Source of the DNA: an uncultured Alcanivoracaceae bacterium | Lineage (GTDB): Bacteria > Pseudomonadota > Gammaproteobacteria > Pseudomonadales > Alcanivoracaceae | Length of the DNA: 8,223 nt | Assembly: GCA_937943665.1 (NCBI GenBank) | Contig: CALEAR010000207.1 | Location: forward strand, 1 to 8,223 | Reading direction: 5' to 3' | Shown: positions 1-6,658 of the stretch, piece after piece | How the letters are laid out: every line of letters begins with the position of its first letter | Position numbering within the stretch: the stretch's first letter is position 1 | The notes under the pieces: model-generated | What the model saw: only the letters and a program-made list of their open reading frames with translations | Databases searched by the model: none | Told to the model about the DNA's origin: nothing | Position numbers and translations under genes: made by a program

Positions 1-2
1 TG

Positions 3-461
3 GTAAGGGCCAAAATGTATGAGGAAGCCTTTTCTGTACTATTACCTGCGGTCCACCCCTGGGAAAAACAGGAGGCCATTCGCCCCGATCAGCTGCTTGA
101 TGAAACCTTGCTACTACTAGGTGAAGGCCACTGTTTCCGAGATCAAGTCTTAGAGTTATGCCCCGCCATTGATTCTGAGCGCCAAAAAAACCTGGTACAA
201 ATTGAAGGAGGATCCCTCGAAACATTGCGCCATATGGTGGCAGGGGGCTTGGGGATTACCGTGCTACCGGATTCCGCCTTATCCCCAAGAGGGTATCAAA
301 AAGATGAATTCTCCATTCGCCGCTTCGAAGCACCTGTACCCAAGCGCACCATTGCCCTGGTGTGGCGAGATAGCTTCCCACGCCCCAAAGCCATTGAGGT
401 ATTGCGTCAAGCGGTGCGTAAAATCACACTTACCAATGGGATATCCACAGATATCCACTAG
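3..461 (+). CDS. oxyR: OxyR, peroxide-sensing LysR-type regulator (3' part; start lies outside the window)
   Basis: This is the C-terminal effector domain of a LysR-family activator; the reading frame is open from the left edge, so the DNA-binding N-terminus is missing. The hallmark is the redox segment CFRDQVLELC (codons at 132-161), whose two cysteines match the Cys199/Cys208 disulfide pair of E. coli OxyR (CLRDQAMGFC there). Before it is the typical LLLGEGH stretch, and after it come the LysR-type segment around GGLGITVLP and a late ALVWR strand. OxyR is a cytoplasmic H2O2 sensor that activates catalase, peroxiredoxin and related genes when the disulfide forms. recG follows after 40 nt on the same strand with no visible terminator; an oxyR-recG operon is known in Pseudomonas. 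The last codons are formed by an ATATCCAC tandem motif that may have a second role. The family call is very secure because of the Cys pair. Confidence 0.93.
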   Translation, partial: VRAKMYEEAFSVLLPAVHPWEKQEAIRPDQLLDETLLLLGEGHCFRDQVLELCPAIDSERQKNLVQIEGGSLETLRHMVAGGLGITVLPDSALSPRGYQKDEFSIRRFEAPVPKRTIALVWRDSFPRPKAIEVLRQAVRKITLTNGISTDIH

Positions 462-492
462 ATATCCCTAGTTTTGCACAGAGTTATCCACA
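441..492 (+). repeat. Cluster of four DnaA-box-like 9-mers, in helical phase
   Basis: Four same-orientation 9-mers start at 441 (ATATCCACA), 451 (ATATCCACT), 462 (ATATCCCTA) and 484 (TTATCCACA). The last is a perfect match to the classical DnaA box; the first differs at one base, the others at two and four. Start-to-start distances are 10, 11 and 22 bp, close to whole turns of B-DNA, so all would face one side of the helix. The first two also encode the last OxyR residues. A fifth, imperfect match (TGTGTATGA, 497-505) lies in the opposite orientation over the recG start. Sequence and spacing are seen directly; binding by DnaA is inferred. Confidence 0.5.
484..492 (+). promoter_or_regulatory. 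Perfect DnaA box (TTATCCACA) before recG
   Basis: TTATCCACA is identical to the high-affinity E. coli DnaA box. It ends 9 nt before the recG ATG at 502 and touches the weak Shine-Dalgarno (AGGG, 492-495). No dnaA, dnaN or AT-rich unwinding region is present, so this is not an origin by itself. A lone 9-mer could be chance, but the neighbouring near-matches make a functional site plausible. Confidence 0.45.
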
Positions 493-501
493 GGGCTGTG
501 T

Positions 502-2586
502 ATGAATGAGGTTAATTACATCAATGAGCTAGCGGCACAAGCTGTGACGCAACTCAAAGGAGTGGGCCCTAAGATTGCCGAACGTTTGGCTAACTTGGGT
601 ATTCACAATGTGGAAGACTTACTCTTCCACTTACCTCATCGTTACCAAGACCGCACCCGTGTCACACCCATTATGCAATTGCGCCCTGAGCATTATGTGG
701 TGGTGGAGGGCACCATCACCCACACCGCTTTTATGCCTGGGCGCCGTCGCAGCTTACTGTGCCAAATTCGCGATGGCAGCGGCCAAGTGGGGCTGCGTTT
801 TTATCATTTTAATGCGCAACTTAAAGATACCTTGGCCCCCGGCCGATTAATTCGTGTGTATGGGGAGCCACGGCTAGGCGCCACTGGGTTAGAGTTTTAC
901 CATCCGGAATATGAGGTGGCAGACACTCAACTTTCCCCCTTAGAACCCACTCTTACCCCCATTTACCCTAGCACAGAGGGCTTACACCAACGCACCCTGC
1001 GCCAATTAATGGATCAAGCCCTAGCGTTGCTCCACCGATTTCCTCCACAGGATCTACTGCCTCAAGCGCACACCCAATTACCCAGCATGGCCGTGGCACT
1101 ACGCACCTTGCATCGGCCCTCTCATGAGGTGCCTGTGGCATCCCTATTAAACGGTTCCCACCCTGCCATCAAACGCTTGGTACTTGAAGAGCTCGTGGCC
1201 CATCAATTAAGTGCCCTGGTGCGCCGTGCACGCCAACAAGCCACCCAAGCCCCCGTTTTTAACAGCCATACTCTGTGCCAGCAGTTGTTAGCGCAACTTC
1301 CCTTTAAACTCACCAATGCACAGCAACGGGTAGTTCAGGAAATACAGCAAGATCTGGCCTCTGGAAAGCCCATGCTACGTTTAGTACAAGGAGATGTGGG
1401 TTCTGGTAAAACCTTGGTGGCCGCCATGGCCGCTCTCAGTGCCATTGAGGCCGGGTACCAAGTGGCCCTGTTAGCCCCCACAGAGCTGCTAGCCGAGCAA
1501 CACTATGAAAACTTTAAACAGTGGTTGAGGCCCTTAAACATTCCCGTGGGTTGGCTTTCTGGCAGTGTAAAGGCCAGCGAGAAAAAGGCCGTTTTAGCAC
1601 AGTTAGCACAGGGCAGTTTACCCATAGTGGTGGGCACCCATGCCTTATTTCAAGAGGCGGTGGTGTATCACAAACTGGGGTTAATTTTGATTGATGAACA
1701 GCACCGCTTTGGGGTGGATCAACGCCTAGCCCTACGCGAGAAGGGCCTCACCCAGGGCCAAGCACCACATCAGCTCGCCCTCACCGCCACCCCTATTCCT
1801 CGCACCTTGGCCATGAGCCTATATGGTGATCTGGATAGTTCTGTGATTGATGAACTGCCCCCAGGGCGCCAACCCATTCAAACCGTGGCCATTCCTAAAC
1901 AACGCGAACGCGAGGTGATCGCCCGTATTCGTGCCGCTGTGCTTGAGCAACAAGATCAAGCCTACTGGGTTTGCACCCTTATTGAGGAGTCGGAAAGCCT
2001 TCAAGCGCAAGCCGCCGAGGAGCGTTATGCCCTGCTACAAGAGCAACTACCTGAACTGAATATTGCCTTAGTACATGGCCGATTAAGTGCTACCGAAAAG
2101 CAACAACGCATGGAATCCTTCGCCCGCGGTGAAGCCCATTTACTTGTGGCCACCACCGTCATAGAAGTGGGGGTAGATGTGCCCAATGCACGGCTCATGG
2201 TCATCGAAAATCCAGAACGTTTGGGGCTTTCACAACTTCATCAATTGCGTGGTCGTGTGGGAAGAGGGCAAGGGCAAAGCTATTGTGTGCTGCTTTATCA
2301 AGCTCCACTTTCACAAACAGCTAAACAGCGATTAGGGGTCATGCGTCGCACCACAGATGGTTTTGATATCGCTGAGGAGGACTTACGCCTGCGAGGTCCT
2401 GGTGAGTGGTTGGGCACTCGGCAAACCGGGGATTTAGTGTTTCGAGTGGCCGATTTAATGCGGGATGAACACCACATTGCCCCTGCCCGCGAGCTAGCTA
2501 AACAACTATTAGAACAACATCCCCAAACCGCACAAGCTTTATTGCATCGTTGGTTAAAGGGCAAACAAGATTACGCTGAGGTATAA
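502..2586 (+). CDS. recG: ATP-dependent DNA helicase RecG
   Basis: RecG is a monomeric superfamily-2 translocase that reverses stalled replication forks and processes branched DNA. The 694 residues match the usual length (E. coli 693). An N-terminal wedge/OB domain (about 1-180) binds the junction. The motor has Walker A GDVGSGKT (297-304), the DEQH box (398-401), motif III TATPIPRT (428-435), motif V TTVIEVGVDVPNA (551-563) and motif VI QLRGRVGRG (581-589). The C-terminal TRG region is present, with RGPGEWLGTRQTG at 631-643. All catalytic motifs are intact. ATG 502 is preceded by a modest AGGG six nt upstream and gives the expected RecG N-terminus (LKGVGPKIAERLANLGI); no better upstream start is in frame. 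It follows oxyR by 40 nt and is probably co-transcribed. It converges on htpG, with a palindromic hairpin right after the stop. Confidence 0.98.
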   Translation: MNEVNYINELAAQAVTQLKGVGPKIAERLANLGIHNVEDLLFHLPHRYQDRTRVTPIMQLRPEHYVVVEGTITHTAFMPGRRRSLLCQIRDGSGQVGLRFYHFNAQLKDTLAPGRLIRVYGEPRLGATGLEFYHPEYEVADTQLSPLEPTLTPIYPSTEGLHQRTLRQLMDQALALLHRFPPQDLLPQAHTQLPSMAVALRTLHRPSHEVPVASLLNGSHPAIKRLVLEELVAHQLSALVRRARQQATQAPVFNSHTLCQQLLAQLPFKLTNAQQRVVQEIQQDLASGKPMLRLVQGDVGSGKTLVAAMAALSAIEAGYQVALLAPTELLAEQHYENFKQWLRPLNIPVGWLSGSVKASEKKAVLAQLAQGSLPIVVGTHALFQEAVVYHKLGLILIDEQHRFGVDQRLALREKGLTQGQAPHQLALTATPIPRTLAMSLYGDLDSSVIDELPPGRQPIQTVAIPKQREREVIARIRAAVLEQQDQAYWVCTLIEESESLQAQAAEERYALLQEQLPELNIALVHGRLSATEKQQRMESFARGEAHLLVATTVIEVGVDVPNARLMVIENPERLGLSQLHQLRGRVGRGQGQSYCVLLYQAPLSQTAKQRLGVMRRTTDGFDIAEEDLRLRGPGEWLGTRQTGDLVFRVADLMRDEHHIAPARELAKQLLEQHPQTAQALLHRWLKGKQDYAEV

Positions 2587-2607
2587 AAAAGGGGCCTTAA
2601 GGCCCCT
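2587..2607 (-). terminator. Intrinsic terminator of htpG, possibly shared with recG
   Basis: The perfect palindrome GGGGCCTTAAGGCCCC (2591-2606) forms a 6-bp GC stem with a TTAA loop, extended by one A-T pair. Read on the minus strand it is followed by a run of six or more T residues, the classical layout, so it should end htpG transcription well. Read on the plus strand the tail is TATGTT, so its effect on recG transcripts is probably weaker. It fills nearly all of the 24-nt gap between the convergent genes. Confidence 0.85.
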
Positions 2608-2610
2608 ATG

Positions 2611-4509
2611 TTAAGCGGAAAGCTCTAATAACAGCTTATTGATTCGGCGCACATAGGCAGCCGCATCTTTCAACCCTTCGCCACCCGCCAATCGAGCTTG
2701 TTCATAAATTACCTGTACCAAATCCTCCACGCGATCCTCTGCTTGCTCATCCTGTAAGCGCTGCACCAAGGGATGATCTGGATTAATTTCTAAAGTGGGC
2801 TTGGTATCAGGCACCGTTTGCCCCGAGGCCTCTAAAATCTGGCGCATTTGTACCCCAAGCTCAAACTCACCCACCACTAAACAAGCAGGAGAATCCGTTA
2901 ACCGTTGTGTGGTGCGCACCTCGGCCACGTCATCTTTGAGCAGTTCTTTAATGCGTTTGGTTAAGGGTGCTAACTTCTTATCCGCCTCTTTTTGGGCCTT
3001 TTTATCTTCTTCATCTTCCAAGGCACCCAAATCCAACTCGCCCTTGGAAATATCCTGAAGCTTTTTACCTTCCACCTCAGATAAATGGCCCATAACCCAT
3101 TCATCCACACGGTCGCTTAAGAGCAATACCTCAATCCCCTTCTTGCGGAATATCTCCAAATGCGGACTACCAAGAGCATTTTGATGGCTATCAGAAACCA
3201 GATAATAAATAGCTTCCTGGCCTTCTTTCATTCGCTCGATGTACTGGGCAAAGCTAACGTTTTGCTTGGCCTCCCCAGTATGGGTGCTAGCGAAACGGAA
3301 GAGTTTTGCAATACGCTCACGGTGGACAAAATCCTCTGCAGGGCCTTCTTTAAGTACATTACCAAAGGCATCCCAGAAGGTTTGGTACTTCTCCTCATCC
3401 TTAGCAAGCTTTTCGAGCATGGATAACACGCGTTTGGTGAGCGCCGTTTTGAGGGAAGTTACCGTGCGATTGTTCTGTAAAATTTCACGGGAAACGTTTA
3501 AGGAAAGATCATTGCTATCGATCACCCCTTTAATAAAACGCAAGTAAAGGGGTAAAAACTGCTCTGCCTCATCCATAATGAACACACGCTGCACATACAG
3601 CTTGAGGCCTTTCACCATATCCCGTTGCCATAAATCAAAAGGAGCGTTTTCAGGCACATAAAGAAGGGAGGTGTAATCTAAGCTACCTTCCACACGGTTA
3701 TGGCTCCAGGTAAGAGCCTTACCAAAATCGTGGGAAATATGTTGGTAAAACTCTTGGTATTCTTCCTCGGTAATCTCACTGCGGTTGCGCGTCCACAAAG
3801 CGGTGGCCTTATTCACTTGCTCCCACTGTGGTTGTTCAGCGGCCTCCTTATCCTGTTCTTCGGATTGAGTGGGCAACATCACCGGCAAGGAAATATGATC
3901 ACTGTACTTGGTAACCAACTCGCGCAAACGCCAAGTATTCAAGAACTCTTTTTCTTCCTCGCGCAGATGCAACACAATGCGGGTACCCCTCTCTTCTTGG
4001 GTGTGCTGGCCCACCTCAAAAGTACCATCGCCTTTGCTACTCCAATACACCCCTTCATCAGCGGCCAAGCCCGCGCGTCGAGTAAAAACTTCCACCTTAT
4101 CTGCCACAATAAAGGCACTATAAAACCCCACACCAAACTGCCCAATAAGGCGTGAATCTTTCTTCTCATCGCCACTGAGCTGCTTTAAAAACTCGGCTGT
4201 GCCAGAGCGTGCAATAGTGCCTAGGTTATTCACCACATCGTCATGGCTCATACCAATGCCATTATCGCGAATAGTGAGCGTATTAGCGGCCTCATCGGGC
4301 TGCACCCAAATTTTTAAATCACCATCACCCTCATACAAGCTTTCGTTTTTGAGCGCCTCATAGGACAACTTATCAGTGGCATCTGAGGCATTAGAAATCA
4401 GCTCACGTAAAAAAATCTCCTTATTGGAATACAAGGAGTGGATCATTAAATGGAGGAGCTGTTTTACCTCGGTTTGGAATTCATGCTTTTGTGTTGCTGT
4501 TTCACTCAT
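2611..4509 (-). CDS. htpG: Chaperone HtpG (bacterial Hsp90)
   Basis: HtpG is a homodimeric cytosolic ATP-dependent chaperone that remodels client proteins, often with DnaK. The 632 residues are close to E. coli HtpG (624). The N-terminal GHKL ATPase domain (about 1-215) shows [10 protein letters not shown] (35-44) with catalytic Glu36, DNGIGM (82-87) and the lid/glycine loop [11 protein letters not shown] (123-133). The middle domain carries the client- and phosphate-contacting part, including [13 protein letters not shown]; the C-terminal third is the dimerisation domain. There is no MEEVD tail, as expected in bacteria. A short acidic, glutamine-rich linker (around [13 protein letters not shown]) joins the first two domains. 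The start is ATG 4509; the Shine-Dalgarno is poor (TAGGT about 11 nt upstream), but the [19 protein letters not shown] start is typical for the family. The gene stands alone between terminators under a sigma-32 promoter. Confidence 0.98.
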   Translation of the reverse strand: MSETATQKHEFQTEVKQLLHLMIHSLYSNKEIFLRELISNASDATDKLSYEALKNESLYEGDGDLKIWVQPDEAANTLTIRDNGIGMSHDDVVNNLGTIARSGTAEFLKQLSGDEKKDSRLIGQFGVGFYSAFIVADKVEVFTRRAGLAADEGVYWSSKGDGTFEVGQHTQEERGTRIVLHLREEEKEFLNTWRLRELVTKYSDHISLPVMLPTQSEEQDKEAAEQPQWEQVNKATALWTRNRSEITEEEYQEFYQHISHDFGKALTWSHNRVEGSLDYTSLLYVPENAPFDLWQRDMVKGLKLYVQRVFIMDEAEQFLPLYLRFIKGVIDSNDLSLNVSREILQNNRTVTSLKTALTKRVLSMLEKLAKDEEKYQTFWDAFGNVLKEGPAEDFVHRERIAKLFRFASTHTGEAKQNVSFAQYIERMKEGQEAIYYLVSDSHQNALGSPHLEIFRKKGIEVLLLSDRVDEWVMGHLSEVEGKKLQDISKGELDLGALEDEEDKKAQKEADKKLAPLTKRIKELLKDDVAEVRTTQRLTDSPACLVVGEFELGVQMRQILEASGQTVPDTKPTLEINPDHPLVQRLQDEQAEDRVEDLVQVIYEQARLAGGEGLKDAAAYVRRINKLLLELSA

Positions 4510-4555
4510 GGATTCAACGACCTAGTAATGAATTAACGGAAAGACAATGCCACAT

Positions 4556-4583
4556 GTATGGGGATCACAGGCCCATTTTCAAG
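4556..4583 (-). promoter_or_regulatory. Sigma-32 (RpoH) heat-shock promoter of htpG
   Basis: On the minus strand CTTGAAA (4577-4583) is followed after 13 nt by CCCCATAC (4556-4563). The RpoH consensus is CTTGAAA, an 11-16 nt spacer, then CCCCATNT; only the last base differs. Initiation would fall near 4549, giving a leader of about 40 nt to the htpG ATG at 4509. E. coli htpG is a known sigma-32 target, so sequence and gene identity agree. No transcript data are available to me. Confidence 0.85.
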
Positions 4584-4618
4584 GGTATGCCCCTGGCCAT
4601 GGATGGTTTTAAAGAGGG

Positions 4619-4667
4619 AATAAAACAAAAGAACCCGTGCTTACGCCTACGATGACACAAGCACGGG
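4619..4667 (-). terminator. Intrinsic terminator of alkB
   Basis: On the minus strand, after the alkB stop, CCCGTGCTT (complement of 4659-4667) pairs perfectly with AAGCACGGG (complement of 4634-4642): a 9-bp stem with a 16-nt loop. The tract TTCTTTTGTTTTATT follows (complement of 4619-4633). Strong stem plus T-rich tail make this a convincing terminator, so alkB is probably transcribed alone and kept separate from htpG, which lies downstream on the same strand. Confidence 0.85.
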
Positions 4668-4678
4668 GTAGGGGAAGG

Positions 4679-5827
4679 TTAAGCAGTGATATTGTTCACT
4701 CGTTTCGCATTACGGAAGAGCTGATCCATTTCACCCTCGTAGTATGCTTCCACTCGAGGGTTCATTACTTTTCTCCACAGTGGGGGAATCAATGCCACCA
4801 CATACATACCCGCATAACCGGCTGGCAATTGTGGGCTCTCATCGTAATGGCGCAGCACTTGATAACGACGCTTAGCATAAGCGTGGTGATCACTGTGACG
4901 CTGTAATTGAAACAGAGCAATGTTGGTTAAGAAGTAGTTGGAGTTCCAGCTATGGGCCGGGGTGACTCGCTCATAACGACCGTTTTCCAACACTCGGCGA
5001 TGCAAACCGTAATGCTCAATGTAGTTAATAATTTCTAGGGTAATGGCGGCCACTAGGCTCTGGGCAAAGAAGAACAGTACGCCCATCCATCCCCACAACA
5101 CAAAGAAGCTCAGAGCAAACAGCGCGGTGATGCTGTACCACCAAATTAGCTCATTATAAATGCTAAGGGGTTTCTTGCCTTGGCGACGCAAACGTTGGTG
5201 CTCTAAACGCCAGGCGTTTACAAAGTTGCGGCCTAAAGCACGGGGCAAAAAGTGATAAATAGATTGGTTATAACGGGCTGATGAAGCATCCTCAGGGGTG
5301 GAAACATGCACATGGTGGCCGCGAATATGTTCCACTTTAAAGCCTGCATAGCTCACAGAAGCTAATAGCAAACCGCCCGTCCAGTTTTCGATTTTAGGAT
5401 CTTTATGCGTAAGCTCATGGCCTAGGTTAATGGCAATAATGCCGCCCACAGTACCAATGGAAATTATCCAACCGAGCTTGCCAAACCAGTTGTAATCATT
5501 GTTCATAAACACCCAGCCGCTGTAATACAGCACTCCTAGCCAAACGGGCGCCATAATTAGAGTAAAGATGCGATAAGCCTTCTCTTCGCTTAAACTGGGA
5601 ACCTCTGTTTCTTCATCGGGGTTGGTGGGGTCTTTACCCACAATTAAATCTAAAATGGGCATTACCCCAAAAACGAAAAAGTAAATAAACCATGCCCAGT
5701 AGTTTTGTGTTCCATCACTTCCTGCATGGGCACTGAAGGGAAATAAAGGTAATACCGCCGCCCAAAAAAGAAGGTAACTCCATTTTTTAATTTTCATAAC
5801 GGTGGTAGGGTTCATTTTCGAAATCAT
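4679..5827 (-). CDS. alkB: Alkane 1-monooxygenase (AlkB-type, probably AlkB2-like)
   Basis: AlkB is a non-haem diiron inner-membrane hydroxylase that converts n-alkanes to 1-alkanols using O2 and electrons from rubredoxin and its reductase; neither electron partner is encoded here. All signature histidine motifs are present: HELTHK (137-142), EHIRGHH (166-172), NYIEHYGL (268-275) and LQRHSDHHA (308-316). About six hydrophobic segments are seen (near 17-33, 43-64, 88-106, 118-135, 228-248 and 250-268). The 382-residue length is within the family range. Position 52, in FFVFGVMPILD, is Val where the GPo1 enzyme has Trp55, a gate limiting chain length. I chose ATG 5827 because AGGAGA lies six nt upstream; the frame runs open to an ATG at 5890, which has no such site. 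The gene is divergent from the GntR regulator, and a terminator follows it. The AlkB2-like label comes from this neighbourhood, not from alignment. Confidence 0.96.
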   Translation of the reverse strand: MISKMNPTTVMKIKKWSYLLFWAAVLPLFPFSAHAGSDGTQNYWAWFIYFFVFGVMPILDLIVGKDPTNPDEETEVPSLSEEKAYRIFTLIMAPVWLGVLYYSGWVFMNNDYNWFGKLGWIISIGTVGGIIAINLGHELTHKDPKIENWTGGLLLASVSYAGFKVEHIRGHHVHVSTPEDASSARYNQSIYHFLPRALGRNFVNAWRLEHQRLRRQGKKPLSIYNELIWWYSITALFALSFFVLWGWMGVLFFFAQSLVAAITLEIINYIEHYGLHRRVLENGRYERVTPAHSWNSNYFLTNIALFQLQRHSDHHAYAKRRYQVLRHYDESPQLPAGYAGMYVVALIPPLWRKVMNPRVEAYYEGEMDQLFRNAKRVNNITA

Positions 5828-5833
5828 GGCGTC

Positions 5834-5839
5834 TCTCCT
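5834..5839 (-). promoter_or_regulatory. Ribosome binding site fixing the alkB start
   Basis: The minus strand reads AGGAGA, then six nt, then ATG (5827). This is near-consensus and decides between this start and an in-frame ATG 63 nt further upstream at 5890. The extra 21 residues of the longer version are polar and unlike a family N-terminus. Confidence 0.8.
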
Positions 5840-5898
5840 GATTAAGACGTCTGTTTTATTGTTAACTTCTATTACATTACCCAATGGCAAGGTTAGTG

Positions 5899-5927
5899 TA
5901 TAGATGAATTTTTCAATTGTTAGACAA
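5899..5927 (-). promoter_or_regulatory. Candidate sigma-70-like promoter for alkB, overlapping the operator
   Basis: On the minus strand TTGTCT (complement of 5922-5927) and TCTATA (complement of 5899-5904) are separated by exactly 17 nt. The -35 is fair and the -10 poor (3 of 6). Its interest is that the -35 lies inside the inverted repeat at 5916-5928, so a bound regulator would block RNA polymerase. No better sigma-70 pair stood out by eye in the divergent spacer. Confidence 0.3.
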
Positions 5928-5928
5928 T
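5916..5928. promoter_or_regulatory. Predicted GntR/FadR-type operator in the alkB-regulator spacer
   Basis: ATTGT-TAG-ACAAT is a perfect 5+5 bp inverted repeat around a 3-bp centre. Its core TTGTTAGACAA fits the TNGTNNNACNA pattern described for FadR-subfamily GntR proteins. It lies 27 bp before the regulator ATG and 89 bp upstream of the alkB ATG, so one site could control both divergent genes. Palindrome and location are seen; binding by the adjacent regulator is inferred. Confidence 0.65.
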
Positions 5929-5954
5929 ACTAGTGGGTACTCCCAAGGCTAACC

Positions 5955-6635
5955 ATGACTCTCACGTTTTCCACGGCTTCGTTAAGCGAGCAAATCAGCA
6001 CACATTTGGCTCAACAAATTATCACCGGTCACTTAGCGCCCGAAGAAAAAATCAATGAGGCTTATTGGTCTCGCCAACTAAATGTGAGCACCAACTCACT
6101 TCGTGAAGCCCTAAAAATATTGGAATCAAAACATTTGGTAGAAATAAAACCTCGCCGCGGCACCTGGGTGTGTGGAGTAAGCCAAGACCAAGCGGAACAG
6201 CTTTATGATTTTTTATTTATGCTATTTGCGGAATTAGCGGCACGGGCTGCCGTGCACTGGCAAGCGAATGAATTAGAGGAATTAGCAGTGATACTGCCGG
6301 AGCTGGCCGATTGTTACGCCAAAAATGATATTGCCCGTGGCCACCAAATTGTGTTCGAAACGCTGCCCAATATGCTGAAGTTTGCCCGCAATGATTATTT
6401 AGCCAAAACCATTGTGGATTTTGTGCCCTTACTACAGCGGTACTCCTATTTAGCACTAGTGGAAGAAACCTCAGAACTTCATGTGACCGTGACCACCTTC
6501 CAAAACCTGCTAAGCAGTGTGATGGAAAGAAACAGCCAACAGGCCTCTGAAATCATACTGCAGTACGGTAAATCACAGTGCCAAGTGGTGCTACGAGCCT
6601 TAGAAAAACGGGAGTTGAATAAAAAAGAGGAATAG
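5955..6635 (+). CDS. GntR-family transcriptional regulator, FadR/FCD-like subgroup; probable alkB regulator
   Basis: This 226-residue cytoplasmic protein has an N-terminal GntR winged helix (about 9-74). Its features are LSEQISTHLAQQIITGHLAP, a recognition helix in NVSTNSLREALKILES (43-58), and the wing KPRRGTWV (65-72). The rest (about 78-218) is all-helical and the right size for an FCD effector domain. However, I cannot find the Asp-x3-His and later histidines that usually bind metal; the equivalent region reads GHQIVFETLPN (129-139). It may therefore sense a ligand without metal, as E. coli FadR senses acyl-CoA. It is divergent from alkB and faces a matching operator, so repression of alkB and self-control are likely but inferred. 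The start at 5955 has only a weak AAGG six nt upstream. The 3' end shares a hairpin with the convergent acyl-CoA dehydrogenase gene. A GntR gene beside alkB2 is, from memory, also found in A. borkumensis. Confidence 0.9.
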   Translation: MTLTFSTASLSEQISTHLAQQIITGHLAPEEKINEAYWSRQLNVSTNSLREALKILESKHLVEIKPRRGTWVCGVSQDQAEQLYDFLFMLFAELAARAAVHWQANELEELAVILPELADCYAKNDIARGHQIVFETLPNMLKFARNDYLAKTIVDFVPLLQRYSYLALVEETSELHVTVTTFQNLLSSVMERNSQQASEIILQYGKSQCQVVLRALEKRELNKKEE

Positions 6636-6652
6636 GGGGCAAAACGCCCCCT
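6634..6652. terminator. Bidirectional terminator between the regulator and the acyl-CoA dehydrogenase gene
   Basis: AGGGGGC (6634-6640) pairs with GCCCCCT (6646-6652) around the loop AAAAC, giving a 7-bp GC-rich stem in the gap of two convergent genes. The plus-strand tail is short (TTTC). The minus-strand tail is TTCCTCTTTTTT after one A, giving a displaced T run. The stem overlaps the last two bases of the regulator stop codon. Confidence 0.75.
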
Positions 6653-6658
6653 TTCAGC

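Noticed and set aside
169..471. Second plus-strand open frame overlapping oxyR
   Set aside because: It is out of frame with the clear OxyR protein, which carries the CFRDQVLELC motif; no family features or ribosome binding site are seen.
441..505. Replication origin (oriC) from the DnaA-box cluster
   Set aside because: There is no neighbouring dnaA, dnaN, gidA or rpmH gene and no AT-rich unwinding tract, and both flanks are coding. I kept only a regulatory or titration role as a hypothesis.
3700..4155. Open frame of about 150 codons on the plus strand inside htpG
   Set aside because: It is fully antisense to the conserved ATPase and middle-domain region of htpG, shows no recognisable domain, and is explained as a shadow frame.
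4643..4678. Small RNA or attenuator in the G-rich stretch after alkB
   Set aside because: The sequence is explained by the 9-bp terminator stem; the remaining bases show no further structure or promoter.
5845..5852. AGACGTCT palindrome near the alkB ribosome binding site
   Set aside because: It is an 8-bp self-complementary sequence without a repeat elsewhere in the spacer; such sites are common by chance, and it does not match the GT-N-AC operator pattern.
5825..5890. Longer AlkB starting at 5890
   Set aside because: The upstream ATG has no Shine-Dalgarno; the extra 21 residues are polar and unlike family N-termini, and AGGAGA supports 5827.
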